The notes under the pieces were generated by a model. That model was not told the origin of the DNA. It saw only the letters and a list, made by a program, of their open reading frames with translations, and did not search any database. Source: CBDCUQ01 sp965222835 (GTDB lineage Bacteria; Pseudomonadota; Alphaproteobacteria; Rhizobiales; Hyphomicrobiaceae). From it: DNA of 64,000 nucleotides. The stretch spans positions 806,001 through 870,000 of the forward strand of contig CBDCUQ010000003.1 in the NCBI GenBank assembly GCA_965222835.1, in the 5' to 3' direction. Positions 43,838 through 50,907 of the stretch are shown one piece after another. The translations under genes and the position numbers were made by a program. Each line of letters begins with the position of its first letter. Within the stretch, counting starts at the first letter, position 1.

Positions 43838-43954
43838 ATGAAGTATCTGGATCCAGCCTACATCGGTGGCGAGGTCAATCTGACGTGGGTTGCACCTGCG
43901 TACTGCGATGTGCGCCTCGGTTTCGAGGTTACGGCTTACGTATACGTTCGCTAA
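43838..43954 (+). CDS. pqqA: PqqA-like precursor peptide (38 residues)
   Basis: The peptide ends WVAPAYCDVRLGFEVTAYVY, then VR. Compared with PqqA of Klebsiella (recalled as MWKKPAFIDLRLGLEVTLYI, then SNR) it keeps Trp, Pro-Ala, Asp-x-Arg-Leu-Gly and the Glu-Val-Thr-x-Tyr core. Glu30 and Tyr34 are the residues PqqE cross-links. Unlike classical PqqA it has a 16-residue N-terminal extension (MKYLDPAYIGGEVNLT). AAGGAGG seven bases before the ATG is an excellent ribosome binding site. A short hairpin (GGGCC at 43963, GGCCC at 43974) lies between it and pqqD and could favour expression of the peptide over the enzymes. It is too short for most gene finders. Confidence 0.85.
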   Translation: MKYLDPAYIGGEVNLTWVAPAYCDVRLGFEVTAYVYVR

Positions 43955-44008
43955 CCGAGCGGGGGCCACTTAGGGCCCAAGTTCGTAAGTAGGCGCAGGG
44001 AGGAGCAC

Positions 44009-44296
44009 ATGGACGCCGAGCGGCGGCTCAGACTCGAAGACGTGGTCGAGCTCAATCCGAACTACCATTTCCGCTGGGAAGAGCCGCAGCAGGCCCACGT
44101 GCTCCTCTACCCAGAAGGCATCGTCAAGCTCAATGAGACGGCTGCGGCCATTCTTGAGGCTTGCACCAGTGCGCCCTCCATCGGCGCTGGTGCAGTCGAG
44201 CTGGCGCGCCGTTATCGAAAAAAGCACCTCGCAAACGAGGTCATGAAGTTCTTGGAGGTTGCCCATGCCAAAGGCTGGATCCGGATTAAGTCTTGA
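44009..44296 (+). CDS. pqqD: PqqD-like peptide chaperone
   Basis: The 95-residue protein is a PqqD/RRE winged helix: LNPNYHFRWEEPQQAHVLLY, then PEGIVKLNETAAAIL, is the PqqD signature, followed by FLEVAHAKGWIRIKS. PqqD binds the PqqA leader and presents it to PqqE. GGGAGGAG before the ATG supports the start. It overlaps pqqE by 32 bp. The presence of PqqD directly after the PqqA-like gene, without the usual pqqB and pqqC between them, defines this operon as non-standard. Confidence 0.92.
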   Translation: MDAERRLRLEDVVELNPNYHFRWEEPQQAHVLLYPEGIVKLNETAAAILEACTSAPSIGAGAVELARRYRKKHLANEVMKFLEVAHAKGWIRIKS

Positions 44297-45413
44297 TGGG
44301 CTTGGCATGCCCCTTTGGCTCGTTCTCGAGCTTACCTACAAGTGCCCCTTGAAGTGTCCTTGGTGTTCCAATCCGGTGGACTTCGATCGCTATCGCAATG
44401 AGCTCAGCACAGAGGAGTGGAAGGCGGTCCTGCGCGAAGGCCGCAGGATGGGGTCTCTTCAGCTCGGCTTCACCGGCGGTGAGCCGATGCTGCGAAAGGA
44501 TCTCGAGGAGCTTGTCGGTTACGCCGACGAGATCGGCTATTACACAAACCTCATCACGTCCGGCGTCGGACTAACGACGAAGCGCCTCAAGGCGCTGAAG
44601 AAGGCAGGCCTCAAGCAGGTTCAGCTCAGCGTTCAGGCCTGTGATAGCGAGCTCAACAAGAAGCTCGTCGGTTTGGACGTCTACGACAACAAGATTGCGA
44701 TTGCTCGTGCCATCAAGGCAGAGGGCCTGCCGATGGTGCTCAACGTTCCGGTGAGCCGCTATAACATCGACTTTACGGCCGAGTTCATCGAATTAGCCGC
44801 CGATCTCCAGGTTGAGTATGTCGAATTCGCCAATCTGCAGTACTACAATTGGGCGCTTTTGAACCGCTCCGAGTTGCTTCCGACGCGCGAGCAGCTGGAG
44901 CGCTCAGAGGCGATCGTCAGGGAGAAGCGGGCAGCGCTCGGCAAGCGCATCACTGTCTTCTTTGTCGTTCCAGACTACTACGACAGGAGACCCAAGGCGT
45001 GCATGAACGGATGGGGCTCGATCCATTTCACGATTGCCCCCGACGGTACGGCGCTGCCATGCCAGGAAGCACGCCTCATCAAGAGCCTGGATTTTCCCAA
45101 CGTGCGTGATCACGGTCTGGATTGGATCTGGCATGAGAGTCCGGCCTTCAACGCGTTCAGAGGCGAGGGCTGGATGAAGGAACCGTGCCGTTCCTGCTCC
45201 GAACGGGAAAAGGATTTTGGCGGCTGCCGCTGTCAGGCTTTCCTCTTGACGGGCGACGCCAGCAACACCGACCCCGTCTGTACGAAATCACCACATCGTC
45301 ATCTCATTGACGAGATCATCGGCACCGCGGGACAGAGCGGACCGTGCGGCAGCAAGCCTCTCGTCATGCGTGAGGAGGAGCGGAAGCGGAGACGGACCGA
45401 GGACGTCCACTAA
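44265..45413 (+). CDS. pqqE: PqqE-like radical SAM/SPASM peptide cyclase
   Basis: The 382-residue protein has the radical SAM cluster motif CPLKCPWC (Cys27, Cys31, Cys34), GFTGGEPMLR, and a SPASM domain with Cys in ACMNGWGS, LPCQEA, CRSCSEREKDFGGCRC and DPVCTKS. The spacing C-x2-C-x5-D-x3-C-x-C reproduces the auxiliary-cluster ligands of PqqE, including the unusual Asp. PqqE forms the carbon-carbon bond between Glu and Tyr of PqqA. The ATG at 44265 has GGAGG seven bases upstream and lies inside pqqD, implying coupled translation. Downstream are the genes that would act on the cross-linked peptide. Confidence 0.93.
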   Translation: MPKAGSGLSLDGLGMPLWLVLELTYKCPLKCPWCSNPVDFDRYRNELSTEEWKAVLREGRRMGSLQLGFTGGEPMLRKDLEELVGYADEIGYYTNLITSGVGLTTKRLKALKKAGLKQVQLSVQACDSELNKKLVGLDVYDNKIAIARAIKAEGLPMVLNVPVSRYNIDFTAEFIELAADLQVEYVEFANLQYYNWALLNRSELLPTREQLERSEAIVREKRAALGKRITVFFVVPDYYDRRPKACMNGWGSIHFTIAPDGTALPCQEARLIKSLDFPNVRDHGLDWIWHESPAFNAFRGEGWMKEPCRSCSEREKDFGGCRCQAFLLTGDASNTDPVCTKSPHRHLIDEIIGTAGQSGPCGSKPLVMREEERKRRRTEDVH

Positions 45414-45506
45414 GCCAGCGAACGCGGATGGCGCGGTGGGCCCAGTCGCTCGCATGCCCGCGAGGAGGGCGAGGAGACTGTCAAATGGGGCGGCGCAAAG
45501 TAGATC

Positions 45507-46013
45507 ATGGATACGTTGTTGATTGATGCCCTTGTCCGATGGCTCCATATCGCTGGCGTGATCGTCTGGGTGGGGCACAACTGGGTCAACGTCGTGCACA
45601 ACCCGGTCTACCGCGGTGTGCTCCCGGCTGATCCGTCAGACACCGCCCGCTCTGTCTTCATGGCTGCCTCGAGGCGTGAGCATGGAATTTTCCGGCATTC
45701 CTCGCTCGTGGTCTGGCTGACGGGGCTGATCATGCTTTGGCAACGTGACTTGTTGGTTGAGGCGCTGACGCTGACGGCTCCGGTCGAAACACTGGGGCTG
45801 GGGGTGTGGCTCGGCACGGCGATGGTGCTCAACCTGTGGCTCGTCATGTGGCCACATCAGAAGAAGGTGCTCGGTTTTGTGCCGGCGCCCGATGAGGAAC
45901 GGCTCAGGTGTTCCCGCGTGACGTTCCTTTCGTCCCGCGTGAATACAGTCCTTTCCGTGCCGACCATTTTCCTCATGATTGCCGGCGCGCACGGCGCCGA
46001 CGTTTTCGGATGA
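45507..46013 (+). CDS. Four-TM membrane protein, urate oxidase N-terminal (PuuD-like) family
   Basis: The 168-residue protein has about four hydrophobic segments and conserved His residues: WLHIAGVIVWVGHNWVN, HSSLVVWLTG and WPHQKKVLG. This resembles the membrane domain of PuuD-type urate hydroxylases (Urate_ox_N), thought to carry heme. Here it is not fused to cytochrome c. It follows pqqE by about 93 bp and precedes the SerC-like gene by 11 bp on the same strand. A role as electron carrier or membrane oxidase for the peptide product is inference from position. Confidence 0.75.
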   Translation: MDTLLIDALVRWLHIAGVIVWVGHNWVNVVHNPVYRGVLPADPSDTARSVFMAASRREHGIFRHSSLVVWLTGLIMLWQRDLLVEALTLTAPVETLGLGVWLGTAMVLNLWLVMWPHQKKVLGFVPAPDEERLRCSRVTFLSSRVNTVLSVPTIFLMIAGAHGADVFG

Positions 46014-46024
46014 TGGAGGCGAGC

Positions 46025-47095
46025 ATGGCGGTGATGAGCTTCGCCTCAGGCCCCACGACGCTCCCGCGCTCTGTGCTGGCGGCCCTTAAGCGCGACATTG
46101 AGGAATGGCGATCAAGCGGGCAATCGCTTCTTGCATTGCCGTTCACTGGTGCCGACTTCGCGGAGACGCTTTATGAGGCGGAGCGGGATCTTCGGTCGCT
46201 CATTGGAATCCCGTCCACTCATCACGTCCTGTTTCTTCAAGGGGGGGCTTTTGCCCACTTCTCCCTTCTCGCCATGAACCTCGCCGGGGCGCACGATCAT
46301 GCGACGTACATCGACACCGGCCATTGGACAGGCCGCGCCATCAAGGAAGCGGGGCCTTGGGTAAACATTCGGATCGGTGCGAAGGGTGATGGCGTGTCGC
46401 TCCCTCGGCCAGCGTCCTGGGAAATCTCCCCAGGGTCCGCCTACTGCCATTATGCCACCAACGAGACGGCAGACGGGCTCCAATACCACCTCATGCCAGA
46501 CACGGGCGCCGTTCCGCTGGTTGTGGATGCGAGCGCCGACTTTCTCACGCGGGCGCTTCCCATCGAGCGTTTCGGACTCCTCTATGCAAGTGCACAGAAG
46601 AACCTTGGCGCCGCGGGGCTCACCGTCCTCATTATCCGGGATGACCTCTTGCGGCGAGCACGCCGGGGCACGCCGGCGCCTTTCGACTACACGCGCCAGG
46701 CAAAGGAGAAAAGCAAGGTCAATACGCCAACCACATTCGCCGTTGCGGTGGCAGCAAGAATGCTCGAGTGGATGATCGGCGAGGGCGGGCTCGAGGCCTT
46801 GGAGGAAAGAAGCCGGAGGAAGAGCGCGAAGCTCTACGCGGCAATCGACGATAGCGGATACTACAGGGCGCCTGTGACGGTGGCCGACCGGTCGCTGGTC
46901 AACATTCGCTTCCATCTTCCGACGCCGGACCTCGATCGGATGTTTCTTGAGGACGCCTCGGCGAATGGGCTTCTCCATCTTGGTGGCCATCCGTGCATCG
47001 GCGGCTTGCGGGCGAACCTCTACAACGGCGTCCCTGAAGCTGCCGTCGATACCTTGATTGATTTCATGGCCGACTTTCAGTGTCGGAGGGGATAA
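46025..47095 (+). CDS. SerC-like aminotransferase (class V PLP enzyme) of the pqqADE operon
   Basis: From the ATG at 46025 (GGAGG upstream) the product is 356 residues. It matches phosphoserine aminotransferase: FASGPTTLPRSVLAALKRDI, DLRSLIGIPSTHHVLFLQGG and the PLP Lys in YASAQKNLGAAGLTVLI (Lys192). The segment that in SerC reads GMSVMEISHR is here GQSLLALPFTGADF, so substrate recognition differs. It overlaps the next gene by one base (TAATG). A duplicated SerC next to a PqqA-type peptide suggests transamination of a Glu-derived or similar intermediate rather than serine synthesis. Plain housekeeping SerC is an alternative. Confidence 0.85.
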   Translation: MAVMSFASGPTTLPRSVLAALKRDIEEWRSSGQSLLALPFTGADFAETLYEAERDLRSLIGIPSTHHVLFLQGGAFAHFSLLAMNLAGAHDHATYIDTGHWTGRAIKEAGPWVNIRIGAKGDGVSLPRPASWEISPGSAYCHYATNETADGLQYHLMPDTGAVPLVVDASADFLTRALPIERFGLLYASAQKNLGAAGLTVLIIRDDLLRRARRGTPAPFDYTRQAKEKSKVNTPTTFAVAVAARMLEWMIGEGGLEALEERSRRKSAKLYAAIDDSGYYRAPVTVADRSLVNIRFHLPTPDLDRMFLEDASANGLLHLGGHPCIGGLRANLYNGVPEAAVDTLIDFMADFQCRRG

Positions 47096-47907
47096 TGCGA
47101 GCCGTCTCCTCCACCAGACCCCCGATGGAAGAGCCTCGGCTCGTAACGGCCCGCGAGGAGCTCACGCCCCAACAATTGCCGAGGGCGGGACGTCCGAACC
47201 ACAGCATGGGGCTCTCGTTTTCCAATGCGCTCGGCCTCGCAGCTGGAATCGATCACACCGGCACCAGGCTTGTCTCTTTGGCCAAAACGGGTGCCGGACA
47301 TGTTGAGGTAGGAACCGTAACGGAGGCAGCGCAACTCACCTTGAGTGGGCCACCATGGCCGGAGAACATCTGCGTTGGTGTAAACTTTGCCAGTGCGCGC
47401 ACAGGGCTCGGCAGGGATGTCATCGAAGATTACGTGAGGCTTCTGCGTTTCTTATGGTGCCGTGCGGACTATCTCGTAGCGAACGTCAGCTCGCCGTATG
47501 CCGGGCGTCATCCAGACATGCCAGGTATTGAGCTTTTGATCTCGCGACTGGCCGAGGTTGGGGGCCATCTCATCGAGGAGACCGGAAAGCGGAAGCCATT
47601 ATTGATTAAGGTTCCGGCAGGGGAGCCGGGAACGCGCCTGCCACACGCTCTCATCGCGGCACGAACGCTCGGCCTCGACGGGGTCGTGCTGGTTACGCCC
47701 TCCGTAAGTCGTCTCATGCAGGTGTGCAATTACCTTTGCGGCGCCGCGGTCATTTCGGTCCAGGGCATAGCCACGGCTGAGCAGGCTTCCGAGCGGCTCG
47801 CGGCGGGTGCCAGTCTCGTGCAGATCTACTCCGCTTTCGTTGATGAAGGTCCGTCAATCGTACCAAAGCTTCTGGGTCGCCAAATGTTGGCGGAGAACGC
47901 GCCGTGA
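47095..47907 (+). CDS. Dihydroorotate-dehydrogenase-like flavoprotein with altered active site
   Basis: The 270-residue protein is shorter than class 2 PyrD (about 340). GLSFSNALGLAAGIDHTG corresponds to the start of PyrD, but the Lys in AAG-x-DK-x-G is His. VANVSSPYAG corresponds to N-x-SSPNT, and the orotate-binding Asn of ATNTT is lost (VVLVTPSVSR). PLLIKVPAGEP keeps the FMN-side Lys. There is no N-terminal membrane helix. FMN binding is likely, but orotate chemistry is not, so it may oxidise another ring or amide. Its start overlaps the SerC-like stop and its stop overlaps the protease start, so translation is coupled. Confidence 0.85.
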   Translation: MRAVSSTRPPMEEPRLVTAREELTPQQLPRAGRPNHSMGLSFSNALGLAAGIDHTGTRLVSLAKTGAGHVEVGTVTEAAQLTLSGPPWPENICVGVNFASARTGLGRDVIEDYVRLLRFLWCRADYLVANVSSPYAGRHPDMPGIELLISRLAEVGGHLIEETGKRKPLLIKVPAGEPGTRLPHALIAARTLGLDGVVLVTPSVSRLMQVCNYLCGAAVISVQGIATAEQASERLAAGASLVQIYSAFVDEGPSIVPKLLGRQMLAENAP

Positions 47908-49151
47908 TCCTTCACATTTCGCTCCTCGTCATTGCTGCGGCACTCCTTCGTATCTGGCTCAACGTGCGCCAGCTCGCCTCTCTCAAGTGGCAGCTTGCGG
48001 CCCCGGCACCACCGTGGGGCGATGCACTTTCTTTTGAGACGGCTGTCCGGGGCGGCATCAGCCGGGTTCGAGTCGCGTTCTTGAGCATTGTCGCCGAAGC
48101 CATCGTTGTTCTGGCGCTCGCGACCGATGTGATCCCCAGATTGAGCCAAATCGGAATCAAGGCGGGCGTCCCGGAAGTGATGCTCGCCGTCATGCTTGGC
48201 GCGTTGGCTCTGGTTTCCCTGGGCGCCATCAAGAAGCTCTCCGAAGCAGCGAGCATCTATGTTGTGGATGCCAAACTGGGCCTCGGAGTCCCTTCGCCGC
48301 GCCTTTTCCTGGCAGATACGGCGACGCGGATGCTTGTTTCGTCGATTACTGCCCTACCGCTGCTCGCGATTGCTGCGGCGCTCATGCAAACCGGGTCGCC
48401 ATTGTGGTGGATCGGGGCATGGGGGCTCTGGGCTCTGGCGCTGTCCGGAAACTTCTATCTAAGACCGATTCTCGAAACGCGACTTTTTCATTCGGCCACC
48501 GCTTTGAATGACATGCGTTTCGCTCGCGCAATCGCAACACTCCTGAGGCGTTGCGGTCTGAGTCTCAGTGACGTGCAAGTGCTCGATGCCTCCAGAAGGA
48601 GCAAGCGGGCCAACGCCAGCGTGCACGGGTTTGGCCGGAAGAAGCACATTCTGCTCTTCGACACTCTTTTTGAGCGCCTCAGCCGTAACGAGATTCTGGC
48701 GGTTGTTGCACATGAGGCGGGCCACGCCCGGAAGGGCCATGCTCTTCAGTATTTTGGAGCTCTTGCGCTTGCCGGGTTTGGTGCGGCGGCGGCCTTTGCG
48801 GCCATGCGCGAGGGGATCGGATCGTCACCTGCGGCGCAGCTGGGTATCTTCGTGCTCCTGCTGCCCTCGCTTGGTGTCGTGGTGAAGCCGGTCCTGGCCC
48901 GTATGCTACGGCGCTTCGAGTACGAGGCAGATGCCTTCGCGGCCATGCATGTGAACGGACAGGCCATGATTGGCGCGCTGGAATCTCTCTATGCCGCGAA
49001 TGCCAATGTGCCCGAAAGTGATCCCTTCTATGCGGCCTTCTATGCGTCACATCCGGAGCCACGCGAGCGACTGAGCGGCCTCGGCAAGAATTGGCCGGTC
49101 AATTCATCGGCCGATCGAACTGAAACGAACGCTTCTGGCCTGTCGGTATAA
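47904..49151 (+). CDS. M48 (Ste24/CAAX protease-like) membrane metallopeptidase
   Basis: The 415-residue protein (GTG start within GTGA of the previous gene) has several N-terminal TM segments and the zinc motif HEAGH (His270-His274), with the third ligand Glu341 in RRFEYEADAFA. RSKRANASVHGFGRKKHILL and FDTLFERLSRNEILAVVAHE follow the Ste24/CAAX protease 1 pattern. In PQQ biosynthesis an M16 protease pair (PqqF/G) releases the cross-linked unit from PqqA; here this M48 enzyme could take that part. It is last in the operon; a hairpin lies downstream. Confidence 0.9.
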   Translation: MILHISLLVIAAALLRIWLNVRQLASLKWQLAAPAPPWGDALSFETAVRGGISRVRVAFLSIVAEAIVVLALATDVIPRLSQIGIKAGVPEVMLAVMLGALALVSLGAIKKLSEAASIYVVDAKLGLGVPSPRLFLADTATRMLVSSITALPLLAIAAALMQTGSPLWWIGAWGLWALALSGNFYLRPILETRLFHSATALNDMRFARAIATLLRRCGLSLSDVQVLDASRRSKRANASVHGFGRKKHILLFDTLFERLSRNEILAVVAHEAGHARKGHALQYFGALALAGFGAAAAFAAMREGIGSSPAAQLGIFVLLLPSLGVVVKPVLARMLRRFEYEADAFAAMHVNGQAMIGALESLYAANANVPESDPFYAAFYASHPEPRERLSGLGKNWPVNSSADRTETNASGLSV

Positions 49152-49248
49152 TCCTCACAGACCTTTGAGTAGTTGGACTAACGTGAAAGCTGCAGTTCGC
49201 AGGGCAGGGTCAATCGACTGTCTCGATGAATAGTCAGGGAGTGAGAAT

Positions 49249-49284
49249 GATCGTCCCCGCGCAGGAGAAGAACGCGGGACGATC
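49249..49284. terminator. Hairpin between convergent genes after the pqqADE operon
   Basis: GATCGTCCCCGCG at 49249 pairs with CGCGGGACGATC at 49273 (12 bp with one bulged C) around an 11-base loop. It sits about 97 bp after the M48 gene and 22 bp before the stop of the convergent gene. There is no clear T tract, so it may be a bidirectional or Rho-linked end. Confidence 0.4.
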
Positions 49285-49305
49285 ACTAAAGGTGGGAGTA
49301 TATGC

Positions 49306-49983
49306 TCAGCGTGAGAAACGGACAGCTGGTCCGCCACTGACATTGCAGCTGAGCTGATCGCCGCTGACCTTTACACACTTGAGCACCGGATTGGCAGCTT
49401 GAACGGTTTTGCCGCTTATTGTGCAGCTGCCCCGCAACTTCGCATTCTTGAATTGGTTTCCTGAAAACTGGCCCTTGCCCTCATACTGGCAGCCACCTCC
49501 CGCAAACTGTTGGGAGTACATGACGTTACCGCTATCAAATATAGTAATTGTCTGACCTTTGTACTTACCGCTGGATTGCCAACGTCCTGTAAGGCTCGCT
49601 CCTACAGAGGAAGATGACGGCGCATTCCTCGCAGGTGCGACCGCTGGCGGCGGAGCAGGGTCTTTGGGTGGTGGTGCTTCGATCACCTCAGGTTCAGCAG
49701 TCACTTTTTGTTTACACACGGACGCTGCATACATTCCGCACCAGTCCTCCTGCGTTCCAGAACAGCGCCGTTTCGAGTCGGCCATTGCCTTGCTGATGCA
49801 GGGAATATCACTTTTGCATCCCCAACCTTTTTCCACCCACAGGCGACAGTCTTCATATGTCGCAAAATATTTGTCGTTCACACACTTCGTGGCTTCGTTA
49901 CTCTCGCAACGTGCATCTGCGAATGCCACACCGAGTTGAGATGAAATAGAAACAACAAGAACAAAACAGAATGTTATACGCAT
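49306..49983 (-). CDS. Secreted Cys-rich protein of unknown function
   Basis: The 225-residue protein has a signal peptide (MRITFCFVLVVSISSQLGVAF). A Cys-rich domain (about 24-92) has at least eight Cys, as in CESNEATKC and GWGCKSDIPC. A Pro/Ala-rich linker (PPPKDPAPPPAVAPA) follows, then a beta-rich domain (about 128-225) with SGKYKGQTITIFDSGNVMYS and CTISGK. It is exported, with disulfides likely. The gene is lower in GC than its neighbours. I do not recognise the family. Confidence 0.7.
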   Translation of the reverse strand: MRITFCFVLVVSISSQLGVAFADARCESNEATKCVNDKYFATYEDCRLWVEKGWGCKSDIPCISKAMADSKRRCSGTQEDWCGMYAASVCKQKVTAEPEVIEAPPPKDPAPPPAVAPARNAPSSSSVGASLTGRWQSSGKYKGQTITIFDSGNVMYSQQFAGGGCQYEGKGQFSGNQFKNAKLRGSCTISGKTVQAANPVLKCVKVSGDQLSCNVSGGPAVRFSR

Positions 49984-50647
49984 TGCTACTCCCCCACACT
50001 ATTCGAAGAAAACAAATTTACGTTGCCTCAGATGCTCTGCCAAATATCGTTTCGCGCACTCGATAGCACAGCAAGCCTATTCGCTGCTTTCTGGGAAGTA
50101 AAGTTGCTAAGCTCGAGGCATGAAGAGCTGACACCCGGAGAGGCCAGGAGTACGGCGGACTCGGCATTTGGCGTGTAGATCCAGCACCAAGGGGGCCATT
50201 TCAACCGTCGCTCCCTCTTGTGTGCTGAGATTCGGAACTTGCGATCGTCCCTCGAAATGCCTCGCCTTTCATATAGGATGGGGCCCATAGCGGAACACGG
50301 ATCGCAACTCCCATAGGACAACGAGAATTGATCTGCCCCGCGGCGCGTTTGCCGACCGGTGCGGCGCTTATTCGTTTTGCCAGGCTGGTGGCGCGACAAC
50401 CGTAAACGCTTTGTCAACTATGGCGTTACAATGCGAAGCGAATGCATGGCTTTTTGTGGTACTTTCGTTTTCGAATTCTCAAGAGTTGCTCCTCCAACGA
50501 ACGGACCACGCAAGAGACTTTTGAAATAGAGACTATTTGGTAGACAGCGAAGCACCGGCTGCAATTTTAGGACGACTGACGCGTTCGCTTTTTTTGCGAA
50601 GACGACTGCGCAACATCCCGGTATTTCGCCTTTGAAGCGGAGATCAC
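49984..50647. other. 664-base AT-richer region without a supported gene
   Basis: Open frames here (for example about 130 codons on minus from 50417 and 90 codons on minus from 50690) give compositions without family resemblance and overlap ribosome binding sequence of the next gene. The stretch 50400-50600 is clearly AT-richer than average and may be a gene remnant or promoter region. I see no RNA gene or repeat. Confidence 0.4.
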
Positions 50648-50839
50648 ATGATCCCCGATTTACACGAACTGACCGACTTTCTCGCCGCACAACCGCTGCT
50701 CGCCGGCTGCCTTGTTCTTGTGTTCCTCTTCGGCTCGATGTTCATTCTGACCAAGCTGCAGGGATCGCAAGCCCGCCGCCGGAACGACCGGGAGAATAAG
50801 CGGCGTGCGCAGGAGCGCTTTCGCTTCGACGGCGCTTGA
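50648..50839 (+). CDS. Small single-TM protein
   Basis: The 63-residue product has an N-terminal acidic stretch (MIPDLHELTDFL), one TM helix (about 15-37, PLLAGCLVLVFLFGSMFIL) and a very basic tail (RRRNDRENKRRAQERFRFDG). GCGGAGAT before the ATG supports the start. It has the look of a small inner-membrane protein. No family is recognised. The convergent GST gene follows 68 bp later. Confidence 0.55.
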   Translation: MIPDLHELTDFLAAQPLLAGCLVLVFLFGSMFILTKLQGSQARRRNDRENKRRAQERFRFDGA

Positions 50840-50907
50840 TCCGGAGCGTCACGACGCCGGGCACCCGGCCCGGAGAATTTCACAGAAAGTCTTACGGCGG
50901 TTGGGGA

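Noticed and set aside
46112..46990. Open frame of 292 codons on minus, opposite the SerC-like gene
   Set aside because: The class V aminotransferase motifs and coupled starts support the plus strand; the antisense product is Arg/His-rich without motif.
43838..49151. A complete PQQ operon
   Set aside because: I looked for PqqB (metallo-beta-lactamase-like) and PqqC (heme-oxygenase-like) in all genes from 42 to 50 kb and neither is present.
50028..50417. Possible 129-codon gene on minus
   Set aside because: No ribosome binding site, no motif, unusual Arg/Ser-rich composition and no neighbour in an operon; not supported.
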